A stretch of 64,000 nt of DNA, taken from contig NZ_JAIUJR010000001.1 in NCBI RefSeq assembly GCF_020166335.1, positions 682,001 to 746,000 on the forward strand, read 5' to 3'. The translations under genes and the position numbers were made by a program. The DNA comes from Winogradskyella alexanderae (GTDB taxonomy: Bacteria; Bacteroidota; Bacteroidia; Flavobacteriales; Flavobacteriaceae). Shown here in pieces: positions 36,255-45,877 of this stretch (position 1 is its first letter; every line of letters begins with the position of its first letter). The notes under the pieces are model-generated. The model was not told where the DNA came from. It did not search any database and saw nothing but the letters and a program-made list of their open reading frames with translations.

Positions 36255-36761
36255 TTACTCTTCTTCGTTTGAAGCTACTGTTTCCTCGGCTTCTTCCGCT
36301 ACTTCTTCAACTACTGGTGCAGCTGCAGCGATTCTTGCTTCATTTACAGCTTTCTCAGCTTCTAAAGCTTTTGCTTTAGCGTCAGCTTCCGCTTTTGATA
36401 AACCGTCAGCTTTAGCTTTAATTTTAGATGCTTTTTCGTCTAACCAAGCGTTGAATTTCGCTTCAGCTTGTTCTTCCGTCAAAGCGCCTTTTTTAACACC
36501 ACCAGCCAAGTGATTTTTCAATAGCGCACCTTTATAAGATAAAATTGCTCTAGCCGTTTCAGTTGGTTGAGCACCGTTCTGCAACCATTCTACAGATTTG
36601 TCAACATTCAAATCAATAGTTGCCGGGTTAGTGTTTGGGTTGTAAGCACCTAATTTTTCTAGATATTTACCATCTCTTTTTGCGCGTGCATCTGCCGCCA
36701 CAATCCAATAAAAAGGTTTCCCTTTCTTACCGTGTCTTTGTAATCTGATTTTTACAGGCAT
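36255..36761 (-). CDS. rpsP: 30S ribosomal protein S16 with long acidic tail
   Basis: 168 residues, about twice the ~80 of most bacteria. The core (1-80) is normal: PVKIRLQRHGKKGKPFYWIV, then KLGAYNPNTNP. After about residue 100 comes an Ala/Lys/Glu-rich helical segment, and the last ~20 residues are strongly acidic. Such extensions are usual for Bacteroidota S16. First gene before rimM-trmN6. Confidence 0.95.
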   Translation of the reverse strand: MPVKIRLQRHGKKGKPFYWIVAADARAKRDGKYLEKLGAYNPNTNPATIDLNVDKSVEWLQNGAQPTETARAILSYKGALLKNHLAGGVKKGALTEEQAEAKFNAWLDEKASKIKAKADGLSKAEADAKAKALEAEKAVNEARIAAAAPVVEEVAEEAEETVASNEEE

Positions 36762-36775
36762 AATAATTAATTAGT

Positions 36776-36790
36776 GAGGTTCTCGACCTC
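36776..36790 (-). other. Hairpin in the rpsP leader
   Basis: GAGGT-N5-ACCTC inverted repeat in the short 5' untranslated region of rpsP, between the promoter and the start codon at 36761. It might be a translational control site, but no known leader motif was recognised. Confidence 0.35.
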
Positions 36791-36807
36791 TGTTATTAAT
36801 GAGGGCG

Positions 36808-36836
36808 CAAAGATAATATATTTTTTTAATTTTCAA
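36808..36836 (-). promoter_or_regulatory. Promoter of rpsP
   Basis: Minus strand TTG (36836-36834), an 18-nt spacer and TATCTTTG (36815-36808). Full consensus, as expected for a ribosomal protein gene. Confidence 0.8.
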
Positions 36837-36873
36837 TGCATTAATGACCATAAGTGAATATCAAAAATTATTA

Positions 36874-36904
36874 TACTTTTGACATTCTTGATTCGTTATA
36901 TTTG
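36874..36904 (+). promoter_or_regulatory. Possible promoter of the calcium-repeat lipoprotein gene
   Basis: Two TAnnTTTG matches, TACTTTTG at 36874 and TATATTTG at 36897, before the ATG at 36932. A TTG lies only 15 nt before the second box, shorter than usual, so which box is used is unclear. Confidence 0.4.
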
Positions 36905-36931
36905 AATCCTACATTAATACGCATTTTTAGA

Positions 36932-38221
36932 ATGAAAAAAATATTCCTAATATCTCTCACGTTCTTTTTAATGTTCAGTTGTGGTGACGAAATCCAATTC
37001 AATAACCCAGCCTTTCAAGGCGACAGAGAAAACGAACTCTGGAGAGCACAGGTTTTTTATGCGGGCATTGAGGCAAATGGATTTTTAACCATAGTTGGCA
37101 CCAATAACATAGAAACAGTTGAATTGAAAGTACCTACAGCCTCAGAAGGTACTTATGTTTTCGGTGATGTTAATACAATAGAGGCCGTTTATAGCGATGC
37201 GTTTGATACAAGATACTCAACTAACAACAGACCAGATGAAAGCGTTTCAGTTTATCCGGAACTTGGAGAGATAGTCATTGAAGAAATTGATTTGGTTAAT
37301 GCAACGTTTACAGGCACTTACCGATTTTTGGCTTTTGATGATTCTGGCTTGAATTCAATTGGCTATGCAAATGGCATTTTCTATAAAGTCCCATTAGAAT
37401 TTGGTGAGTTTCCTGTAGATCCTATAACTTGTGAAGACGTTCAGGCAGATGCACTCACTGCGAGATTGGCCTATGAAGCTACATTTGATGCTAGTCTAGA
37501 TTTTATTGACAGTGCTGCACTTGCATTAGCATGCAACAATTATGTTGCAGCGTTAAATACCCAGCGCAATTATTGCGGTGATGTGGATGGGGCCATACAG
37601 AACATGATTGATAGTTTGGGTGAATGCCAAATTACTTGCGAACAGACTATAGCAAATCGGTTGGAAGCTGAGTCGCAATTTAGTGGCGCTACAATTGGCA
37701 ATTACATAGAGCTCTGTAACCAATACAGAACATACCTTTTAGAAGAAATAAGTGTTTGTGGTCAAGGCAATACGGTCGCGCAGTCTATTTTAAACGATTT
37801 AAATTGCTTTGATTCAGATGGGGATGGTATTGCTAATGTATTCGAAGATTTCAACGGTGATGGAAATTTTAACAATGATGACACTGATGGTGATGGTATA
37901 ACGAATTACTTAGACGATGATGATGATGGTGATGGCATATTGACAATCGATGAAGCTTACGATGCCAACGGTGATCCTATTGATACTGATGGAGATGGGG
38001 ATGTAGACTTTTTAGATAATGACGATGATGGCGACGGTTTATTGTCAAACTTTGAAACTGGCGATAGTGATGGTGATGGTACGCCAGACTATCTCGATAA
38101 CGATGATGACGGTGACGGTATTTTAACCATAAATGAAAACGCAGATCCTAACGGGGATGGTAATCCGGCAGATGCTGTTGATACAGATGGTGATGGCATA
38201 CCGGATTATTTAAATGCATAG
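36932..38221 (+). CDS. Lipoprotein with cysteine-helical repeats and calcium-binding repeats
   Basis: 429 residues from the ATG at 36932; the lipobox MFSC at Cys17 supports this start over the in-frame one at 36854. After a DUF6252-like beta domain (to about residue 165) come two copies of a roughly 60-residue helical unit, each with four Cys in the same order. The C-terminal ~115 residues are thrombospondin-type-3-like Asp-rich calcium loops (repeated DxDGDG and LDNDDDGDG). Probably surface-exposed. Function unknown. Confidence 0.8.
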   Translation: MKKIFLISLTFFLMFSCGDEIQFNNPAFQGDRENELWRAQVFYAGIEANGFLTIVGTNNIETVELKVPTASEGTYVFGDVNTIEAVYSDAFDTRYSTNNRPDESVSVYPELGEIVIEEIDLVNATFTGTYRFLAFDDSGLNSIGYANGIFYKVPLEFGEFPVDPITCEDVQADALTARLAYEATFDASLDFIDSAALALACNNYVAALNTQRNYCGDVDGAIQNMIDSLGECQITCEQTIANRLEAESQFSGATIGNYIELCNQYRTYLLEEISVCGQGNTVAQSILNDLNCFDSDGDGIANVFEDFNGDGNFNNDDTDGDGITNYLDDDDDGDGILTIDEAYDANGDPIDTDGDGDVDFLDNDDDGDGLLSNFETGDSDGDGTPDYLDNDDDGDGILTINENADPNGDGNPADAVDTDGDGIPDYLNA

Positions 38222-38244
38222 GGATTCATCATAAAAACAGATAC

Positions 38245-38275
38245 AAAAACGCTACCTCTTAGGGAGCGTTTTTTG
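38245..38275 (+). terminator. Intrinsic terminator after the calcium-repeat lipoprotein
   Basis: AACGCTACC / GGGAGCGTT stem with one mismatch, followed by a T-run; about 25 nt after the stop at 38221. Confidence 0.75.
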
Positions 38276-38359
38276 TTTACAATTGTTTATAACTTCATTT
38301 TAATTAGGTGGCATTATTTACTAATTTTAAAGTTCGGATTTTTAGCAAAAGAAGAAAGA

Positions 38360-41300
38360 ATGTATTTAATATTTGACACTGAAACTACGGGTTTACCCAA
38401 GCGTTGGGATGCTCCAATTACAGATACCGATAATTGGCCAAGGGCAATCCAGATTGCTTGGCAATTGCACGATGCAATGGGTAATTGTCTCGATCACCAA
38501 GATTATTTAATCAAGCCGGACGGTTTCAATATTCCTTTTGATGCAGAAAAAATCCATGGTATTTCTACAGAGTTGGCCCAAGAGCAAGGAGTGCCATTAT
38601 TAGAGGTTTTAGAAAAATTTAATATTGTCCTAGAACAATCCAAATTTGTTGTTGGTCAAAATGTTGGGTTTGATCTAAATATTATGGGTGCTGAATTTGT
38701 TCGCGAAAATATAGCCAATCAACTTCAGGAATTACCGGTATTAGATACATGTACAGAGCACACAGCCGAGCTTTGTCAAATACCAGGTGGACGAGGTGGT
38801 AAATTTAAACTGCCAACATTGACAGAGTTGCATGAGTTTCTTTTTGACGAGCCTTTTGCAGAGGCACACAATGCTACTGCAGATGTTGAAGCTACAACAC
38901 GTTGTTTTCTAGAGTTAATAAGGCGTAGTGAGTATACGAAGGAGGAGTTGGACGTCCAGCCCGATTATTTTGAAGAATTTATTCAAACTAATCCACAGCC
39001 TATTCAATTGATTGGATTAAAGCATATTAATCTGAAACAAGAAAGTGCAAAGATTAATCTTCGCCTTCAAGAAGAACAAACAGATTTAGATATTGTCCAA
39101 ACGAGTGAAGAAACAAAACAACAATTAGCAAATGTAGATTTTGTTCATCTTCACAACCATTCGCAGTTTTCCATTTTACAATCTACAATAAGTATTAAGG
39201 ATTTGGTAGATGCAACTGCTAAGGAAGAAATGCCTGCAGTGGCCTTGACCGATCATGGAAATATGATGGGAGCTTTTCATTTTGTTAGTGCTGTGGCAAA
39301 TCACAATAAACTAGTAAAATTAGAACACAAAAAAGCCGAGGAAATAGGGGAAGAAAAAAAGGGGAAAATCATTAAACCGATTGTTGGATGTGAGTTTTTT
39401 GTATGCGAAAACCATCAAGACAGGACCAGAAAAGATAATGGTTACCAAATAGTGCTTTTGGCAAAAAATAAAAGCGGGTACCATAATCTGGCAAAGTTGT
39501 CTTCGATAGCATTTACTGATGGATTTTACTATGTCCCAAGAATAGATAAATCATTAATTCAAACTTACAAGAAGGATTTAATTTGTCTTACAGGAAATCT
39601 ATATGGTGAAGTTCCCAGTAAAGTTTTAAATGTTGGTGAGAAACAGGCAGAGGAAGCGCTTTTATGGTGGAAGGACACTTTTGGCGATGATCTCTACATT
39701 GAGTTAATGCGTCATAGTCAAGAAGATGAAAACCGCGTAAATCAAGTGTTAGTTCAATTCTCAAAAAAGCATGGAATTAAACTGGTTGCTACCAACAACA
39801 CCTATTATGCTGAGCAAGAAAATGCCAATGCACATGACATTTTATTGTGTGTAAAAGATGGCGAAAAACAATCCACTCCGATAGGCCGAGGACGAGGTTA
39901 CCGTTATGGTTTGCCAAACCAAGAATACTATTTCAAATCTTCTGAAGAAATGAAGGCCTTATTCAGGGATATTCCTGAAGCTATAATTAATATTCAGGAG
40001 GTAGTAGATAAAATTGAACCTTATCAGTTGGCTCGTGATGTATTACTTCCGGCTTTTGATATACCAGACGAATTTAAGGATTCTAAAGATCTTGAGGATG
40101 GTGGCAAACGAGGAGAAAATGCGTACTTAAAGCATCTTACTTTCGAGGGAGCCAAGAAACGATATGGAGACATAACTCCTGAAATAAAAGAACGTCTGGA
40201 TTTTGAACTCAGTGTTATCGAAAATACTGGCTATCCAGGTTATTTTTTGATTGTTGAAGATTTTATAAGAGAGGCTCGAAATATGGATGTATCTGTAGGT
40301 CCTGGTCGTGGATCTGCTGCAGGCTCTGTTGTAGCTTATTGTCTTTGGATAACCAACATAGATCCAATAAAATACGACCTTCTTTTTGAGCGTTTTTTAA
40401 ATCCCGATCGTGTTAGCATGCCAGATATAGATATTGATTTTGATGATGAAGGACGTGGTCGTGTAATGCAATACGTAATCGATAAATATGGTGCTAATCA
40501 AGTTGCCCAAATTATCACCTATGGTACAATGGCGGCAAAGTCTTCCATTCGTGATACTGCTCGTGTTTTAGATCTACCTCTTAATGAGGCAGATCATATT
40601 GCCAAGTTAATTCCTAACATGTCCAAGCTCGGTAAAATATTTGGGAAGACCGAAAAGGAGTTGGCACAAAAGTTTCGACAAGAGGAATTACTAAAGGTTA
40701 ATCAATTACTCAATATTTCCGAAGGTGAAGATTTACAGGCAGAAACTGTAAATCAAGCGCGCGTTTTAGAAGGGTCAGTTAGAAATACAGGTATTCATGC
40801 TTGTGGCGTTATTATTACACCTGGAGATATTACAAATTATGTTCCTGTTGCAACAGCCAAAGATTCAGACTTATATGTTACCCAATTTGATAACTCTGTA
40901 GTTGAAAGTGCTGGACTTCTTAAAATGGACTTCCTAGGCTTAAAAACCCTGACACTGATAAAGGATACAGTAAAAATTGTAAAAGCAAAACATGGCATAC
41001 AGCTAGATCCTGAGAACTTCCCGTTAGATGACGAAAAAACTTATGAGCTCTTTCAGCGAGGTGAAACCGTTGGGATTTTTCAGTACGAATCGCCTGGTAT
41101 GCAGAAGCACATGAAACATCTTAAACCAACTGTTTTTGATGATTTAATTGCCATGAATGCACTTTACAGGCCTGGACCTATGGAATATATTCCAAGTTTT
41201 ATTAATCGTAAACATGGCAAGGAAGAAATAATTTATGACTTGCCAGAAATGGAAGAATACCTTAAGGAAACTTACGGTATTACGGTTTATCAAGAGCAAG

Positions 41301-42745
41301 TTATGCTTCTGTCACAGAAGTTAGCTGATTTTACCAAAGGTGAAGCTGACGTTTTACGTAAGGCTATGGGAAAAAAGCAACGTGCTACACTAGATAAAAT
41401 GAAACCAAAGTTTCTAGATCAGGCTGCAGCAAAAGGCATGGATCGCGAAAAGTTGGAAAAAATATGGAAAGACTGGGAAGCCTTTGCAAGTTATGCCTTT
41501 AATAAGAGTCATTCTACTTGTTACGCTTGGATAGCTTATCAAACCGCATACTTGAAAGCCCATTATCCTGCAGAATATATGGCAGCGGTTTTGTCAAACA
41601 ACATGAACGATATTAAGTCGGTAACCTTTTTTATGGAAGAGTGTAAACGCATGCGTTTACCTGTTCTAGGGCCAAGTGTAAATGAGAGTTATTATAAGTT
41701 TTCTGTAAATAAAGATAATGCCGTAAGATTTGGAATGGGAGCAATTAAGGGGGTAGGTCAAGGCGCTGTAAAAACCATCGTAGAAAATAGAAAGAAGGAC
41801 GGAAATTACAAATCTATTTTTGACTTAGCTAAACGGATAGATTTAAGAGCTGCAAATAAAAAATCATTCGAAGGACTGGCAAACGCAGGTGGTTTTGATT
41901 GTTTTGAAAACACACATAGGGCGCAGTATTTTGCTCATGATGGGGATGGGATTACCTTTTTAGAAAAAGCACTTAGGTACGGTGCAAAGCATCAGGAAAA
42001 CGAGAACTCGGCCCAAGTGAGCCTCTTTGGTGATTCAAGTGATGTTCAAATTGCAGAGCCAAAAGTACCACCATGTGAAGAATGGGGTACAATGGAAAAA
42101 CTTTCAAGAGAGAAAGAAGTAGTTGGTATTTACATAAGTGGTCATCCTCTCGATGATTTTAAAATTGAAATGCAAACTTTTTGTAATGGTGATATTTCGG
42201 TATTTAACAATCTTGAAGCTGTCATAAATAGAGAAATTACATTTGGTGGCGTAGTTACAGATGTACAACATAGGGTGAGTAAACAAGGTAAGGGGTGGGC
42301 CTTATTTACAATTGAGGATTATTCGGATAGTTATGAATTCAGAATTTTTGGTGAGGAGTATTTAAAATTCAGGCATTTCTTCGTTGTTAATTCATTCGTA
42401 TATGTTAGAGCATTTGTAAAAGAAGGCTGGACAAACAGGGAAACAGGAAAAAAAGGTGAACCACGAATTCAATTTAATAATTTCCAACTGTTGCATGATG
42501 TTATGGATACCTATGCCAAAAAACTTTCCGTTCAGCTAAACATAGATGACCTAGAGAAGGATAAAATAACAGAGTTGCAAGATGTATTTAAAATGCATAA
42601 GGGGAAGCATGCGCTTAATTTTGTAATCTATGATCATGATGAGAAACTTAAGTTGAATATGCCGAGTCGGAAGCAAAAAGTTAAAATATCACAAGAACTT
42701 CTTCAGGAACTCGAAGATTGTGATGTAAAATATAAGTTGAACTAA
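38360..42745 (+). CDS. dnaE: DNA polymerase III alpha subunit with fused proofreading-type exonuclease domain
   Basis: 1461 residues from the ATG at 38360, which is preceded by AGAAAGA and starts the conserved MYLIFDTETTG. The earlier in-frame start at 38273 would overlap the terminator. Order: DEDDh 3'-5' exonuclease (Asp6/Glu8; about 1-200), PHP domain (HLHNHSQFS, about 262), polymerase palm with GPGRGSAAGS (about 648) and catalytic PDIDIDFDD (about 692), fingers, helix-hairpin-helix, and a C-terminal OB domain. Replicative polymerase; the fused exonuclease is the usual flavobacterial form. Confidence 0.95.
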   Translation: MYLIFDTETTGLPKRWDAPITDTDNWPRAIQIAWQLHDAMGNCLDHQDYLIKPDGFNIPFDAEKIHGISTELAQEQGVPLLEVLEKFNIVLEQSKFVVGQNVGFDLNIMGAEFVRENIANQLQELPVLDTCTEHTAELCQIPGGRGGKFKLPTLTELHEFLFDEPFAEAHNATADVEATTRCFLELIRRSEYTKEELDVQPDYFEEFIQTNPQPIQLIGLKHINLKQESAKINLRLQEEQTDLDIVQTSEETKQQLANVDFVHLHNHSQFSILQSTISIKDLVDATAKEEMPAVALTDHGNMMGAFHFVSAVANHNKLVKLEHKKAEEIGEEKKGKIIKPIVGCEFFVCENHQDRTRKDNGYQIVLLAKNKSGYHNLAKLSSIAFTDGFYYVPRIDKSLIQTYKKDLICLTGNLYGEVPSKVLNVGEKQAEEALLWWKDTFGDDLYIELMRHSQEDENRVNQVLVQFSKKHGIKLVATNNTYYAEQENANAHDILLCVKDGEKQSTPIGRGRGYRYGLPNQEYYFKSSEEMKALFRDIPEAIINIQEVVDKIEPYQLARDVLLPAFDIPDEFKDSKDLEDGGKRGENAYLKHLTFEGAKKRYGDITPEIKERLDFELSVIENTGYPGYFLIVEDFIREARNMDVSVGPGRGSAAGSVVAYCLWITNIDPIKYDLLFERFLNPDRVSMPDIDIDFDDEGRGRVMQYVIDKYGANQVAQIITYGTMAAKSSIRDTARVLDLPLNEADHIAKLIPNMSKLGKIFGKTEKELAQKFRQEELLKVNQLLNISEGEDLQAETVNQARVLEGSVRNTGIHACGVIITPGDITNYVPVATAKDSDLYVTQFDNSVVESAGLLKMDFLGLKTLTLIKDTVKIVKAKHGIQLDPENFPLDDEKTYELFQRGETVGIFQYESPGMQKHMKHLKPTVFDDLIAMNALYRPGPMEYIPSFINRKHGKEEIIYDLPEMEEYLKETYGITVYQEQVMLLSQKLADFTKGEADVLRKAMGKKQRATLDKMKPKFLDQAAAKGMDREKLEKIWKDWEAFASYAFNKSHSTCYAWIAYQTAYLKAHYPAEYMAAVLSNNMNDIKSVTFFMEECKRMRLPVLGPSVNESYYKFSVNKDNAVRFGMGAIKGVGQGAVKTIVENRKKDGNYKSIFDLAKRIDLRAANKKSFEGLANAGGFDCFENTHRAQYFAHDGDGITFLEKALRYGAKHQENENSAQVSLFGDSSDVQIAEPKVPPCEEWGTMEKLSREKEVVGIYISGHPLDDFKIEMQTFCNGDISVFNNLEAVINREITFGGVVTDVQHRVSKQGKGWALFTIEDYSDSYEFRIFGEEYLKFRHFFVVNSFVYVRAFVKEGWTNRETGKKGEPRIQFNNFQLLHDVMDTYAKKLSVQLNIDDLEKDKITELQDVFKMHKGKHALNFVIYDHDEKLKLNMPSRKQKVKISQELLQELEDCDVKYKLN

Positions 42746-42860
42746 CACCCTAAGAATGCTTCTGCAGTCTGTAAACAACTGATTTCAATCATTGTAGAAT
42801 AGTATTGTAATTAATAAGTTAAAAGTCAATATTCATATTAACTTTTGAAAGCTATTAATT

Positions 42861-45347
42861 ATGAAACGATTTTTACCAAGTCTTATAATGATGTGTTTGG
42901 TGGTAGTAGCTTTAAAGGCTCAAACCATAACATGGACAGGTGCTGGAGATGGCACAAATTGGGAAGATGCCAATAACTGGGATTTAATAGTTGTTCCTTC
43001 AATTTCAAACGATGTTATAATACCTGAAAGTAATGACATATCGGGATATAACGATATTACCATAAATGATCATGCCTATGCAAGATCAATAACCTTGAAT
43101 AGACTTAGTGTGCTAAACATTTATAATGATATAACATTTACTGATCCGTCTTTATTTGATTATTTTTCCGTTATCAACTGGTATAGTGGTGATATTAATT
43201 CTGGGGAAACAGGTGCCAGTGCACATATAAGTACCCTAACAAATAAAGGCGCTATTTATATTCATTCTGGGGCAATGTATGCATCTTCTTTAAGTTATTG
43301 TATTCTAAATAATGAAGGGGGATTAAGTCTGCAATACTCAGCCGTATTGTTGCTTTTGACCGGGTCAGAGCTAATTAATTTACAATATGGGAGTGTGACA
43401 TTACATGACCAAAGTGATATTCTTCCTACGATTCCAATACCTGGGTATTATACAGTTGGCGCAATTACTAATTATGGTACTCTCGAGGCCTCGCAGGATT
43501 CTGGTTATGTTGATATTATGGTTCCTGTGGATAACTTTGGGACTATTGATTCTAAACAAAGTGTTCTCAACTTTTCTAGTTCGTATTTGAGTAATCATAC
43601 TATTGGGATTTTAAAGGGATCAAATACCATTAAATTACCAGATTCTGGAACCTTTGTCAATAATGGTAGGCTAGAGCCTGGAGGTTCAGCAGGAGTTTTA
43701 ACGTTAATAGGTGATTTCACAAACTCACCAAGTTCAAAATTAGATGTAGAACTCTATGGCTATGCACAAGGGATGAGTTACGACGTCATAAACATTCAAG
43801 GTAATGTTGTATTCAATGGGCAGGTTAATGTGTTGTTAGATTTTGAACCCCTTATCAATACTGAGTTTAGTGTGGTTACCACAACGGGTTCGATTACAAC
43901 ATGTAATTTAGATACACAAGCTTTTGCCGTTTATGGTGGTCATATTTATGAGTTTAGTGTGGGTTGCCATAACAGCAATGAAGTTGTGATAGAGGTCATT
44001 GATATTATACCAGCACCCGCCATGGTGACCTGGACAGGTAATGGCGATGGTTATAATTGGAATGATGCATATAACTGGGAGTATTTAGCCGTGCCCAACA
44101 GTGATAATCATGTTATGATCCCTGATGGAAGTACTGTAGAAATAAATGATAACGTTCAGATCAAGTCTATAACAGTTGAAGGTAATACTGTTATGACTTT
44201 AAATGCTGGTATAGCTTTTTTAGAGCCTTCCTTATTTGATGAAAATGTAACAGTGAATTGGAATTTAGGAGCAATTGGAAGTTTTTGGCCAGATTTTGAG
44301 GGGATCTTAACCAATAAAGGAACAATCAATATAAACCGACCCTTTCCAACATTTGGGGCGCCACAATTCATAGGTGCAATTGTTAATAATGAAGGAATTA
44401 TAAATCTCGTTAATGGTTATCTTATCCTTTGGGTAAGTACATTTAACAACCAACCAACAGGCTTAATTGATATTCAATCTGTTGAAAGTGGTATTGGCTG
44501 TAGCCTCAGTGGTTGCGGTGTTTTGAATAATTATGGAGTTATTAGAAAATCTTTGGGTTATGGAAATTCTAATTTTAGTGGTATTGTTGAAAATATGGGT
44601 TTAATTGAGATCCTAATTGGTGGTATAAGTTTTAGCGACAGAATTGGTACTTCTTTTATTAATACTGACCAAGGAACGGTAAAAGGTATTGGGGCTTTTG
44701 ACACAACCGGTTTACCTAGCTATGCTAATAATGGTACTTTTGAACCAGGAATCTCCCCAGGAGCATTGAATTTTATTGGCAATTTCAGTTCTTCAACAAG
44801 CTCCACATTGGCCATTGATTTAGACGGACTGTCGCAGGGTACAGATTACGATCTATTGGCAATTACTGGTAATGCCGAATTTAATGGACTTATTGAGGTA
44901 ACGATGGGTTTTGAAGGTGAAATTAATGATGAATTTATTATTTCTACTACAACAGGAATTATTAACTCCTGTAGCTTGCCGACTCAGGTCAGTGCAATAT
45001 TTGATGGAAATTTATATGAGTTTGAGGTGACTTGCAGGAACAATAAGGAGTTAGTGCTTACGATTACCAATAAACTGCTAAGTGTAGATTCTTATGAGTT
45101 ATCAGCGAAGACCATACAATTATTTCCTAATCCAACTAGAAACCAGTTTACAATTAGGAATAACAGCAATCAGAATTTAAGTATTATCTCAATACTAGAT
45201 ATTAATGGGCGGATTGTTAGGAAAATTGATTTAACAGAAAAGAAAAGGGATGTTGTTGTAAGTCTACAGGGACTACCCTCAGGTCTTTATTTAGTCAAAC
45301 TTAGTTCTATGAGCAGCAGTGTTGTAAAGAAACTACTTAAAATGTAA
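42861..45347 (+). CDS. Type IX-secreted protein with two tandem ~366-residue modules
   Basis: 828 residues. Signal peptide (to about residue 21), then two copies of the same module: WTGAGDGTNWEDANNWD at residue 25 and WTGNGDGYNWNDAYNWE at residue 391. Each has NKG-type beta-helix-like strands, then a GxFEPG and FNG...LLxFE-like region, and ends with a C-x10-20-C pair. The C-terminus is a type A Por sorting domain (LFPNPTRNQF, INGRIV, LPSGLYLVKL). Cell-surface or released; probably adhesive, which is an inference from the repeat architecture. Confidence 0.85.
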   Translation: MKRFLPSLIMMCLVVVALKAQTITWTGAGDGTNWEDANNWDLIVVPSISNDVIIPESNDISGYNDITINDHAYARSITLNRLSVLNIYNDITFTDPSLFDYFSVINWYSGDINSGETGASAHISTLTNKGAIYIHSGAMYASSLSYCILNNEGGLSLQYSAVLLLLTGSELINLQYGSVTLHDQSDILPTIPIPGYYTVGAITNYGTLEASQDSGYVDIMVPVDNFGTIDSKQSVLNFSSSYLSNHTIGILKGSNTIKLPDSGTFVNNGRLEPGGSAGVLTLIGDFTNSPSSKLDVELYGYAQGMSYDVINIQGNVVFNGQVNVLLDFEPLINTEFSVVTTTGSITTCNLDTQAFAVYGGHIYEFSVGCHNSNEVVIEVIDIIPAPAMVTWTGNGDGYNWNDAYNWEYLAVPNSDNHVMIPDGSTVEINDNVQIKSITVEGNTVMTLNAGIAFLEPSLFDENVTVNWNLGAIGSFWPDFEGILTNKGTININRPFPTFGAPQFIGAIVNNEGIINLVNGYLILWVSTFNNQPTGLIDIQSVESGIGCSLSGCGVLNNYGVIRKSLGYGNSNFSGIVENMGLIEILIGGISFSDRIGTSFINTDQGTVKGIGAFDTTGLPSYANNGTFEPGISPGALNFIGNFSSSTSSTLAIDLDGLSQGTDYDLLAITGNAEFNGLIEVTMGFEGEINDEFIISTTTGIINSCSLPTQVSAIFDGNLYEFEVTCRNNKELVLTITNKLLSVDSYELSAKTIQLFPNPTRNQFTIRNNSNQNLSIISILDINGRIVRKIDLTEKKRDVVVSLQGLPSGLYLVKLSSMSSSVVKKLLKM

Positions 45348-45492
45348 TATTGGCCAAGCATGTTGCAAATTCCTACTATAATGACAAACAATTAAGCTAT
45401 AAACAAATCAAATATGTGAGATGTAAGGTTTGGTGTTTTTTTTGACTAATATTGCAAATCAAAGAGAAGTAAAATACTTTAAATTAAATATT

Positions 45493-45810
45493 ATGGCATT
45501 AGAAATAACAGATGCAACGTTTGAAGAAACAGTATTAAAAAGTGATAAGCCAGTAATGGTAGACTTTTGGGCCGCATGGTGTGGACCTTGTCGCATGGTA
45601 GGGCCTATTATAGATGAAATTAGCAAGGAGTATGAAGGCAAAGCGGTAGTAGGTAAAGTAGATGTTGATTCAAATCAAGAGTTTGCTGCTAAATATGGTG
45701 TTAGAAACATTCCTACTGTTTTAGTTTTTCAAAACGGTGAAGTAGTGGGACGTCAAGTAGGCGTAGCGCCTAAAAACGCTTATGCAGAAGCAATAGACGC
45801 TTTACTGTAA
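45493..45810 (+). CDS. trxA: Thioredoxin
   Basis: 105 residues from the ATG at 45493; the N-terminal extension from 45430 has no thioredoxin similarity. Active site FWAAWCGPCRM, cis-proline NIPTVLVF. Cytosolic disulfide reductase. Followed by a strong terminator. Confidence 0.96.
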   Translation: MALEITDATFEETVLKSDKPVMVDFWAAWCGPCRMVGPIIDEISKEYEGKAVVGKVDVDSNQEFAAKYGVRNIPTVLVFQNGEVVGRQVGVAPKNAYAEAIDALL

Positions 45811-45832
45811 GCATCAATCACAAAGAATTGAT

Positions 45833-45863
45833 AAAAGGTTTGTCAGTACGGCAAACCTTTTTT
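45833..45863 (+). terminator. Intrinsic terminator of trxA
   Basis: 10-bp stem AAAAGGTTTG / CAAACCTTTT, 9-nt loop, then T-run. It ends only 14 nt before the DUF58 gene start. Confidence 0.85.
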
Positions 45864-45877
45864 AGTTTCGGCATGTA

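Noticed and set aside
38273-38359. N-terminal extension of dnaE
   Set aside because: It overlaps the terminator of the preceding gene, and the conserved exonuclease motif starts right after the ATG at 38360.
45430-45492. N-terminal extension of thioredoxin
   Set aside because: The extra residues are not thioredoxin-like, and the ATG at 45493 gives the standard 105-residue protein.
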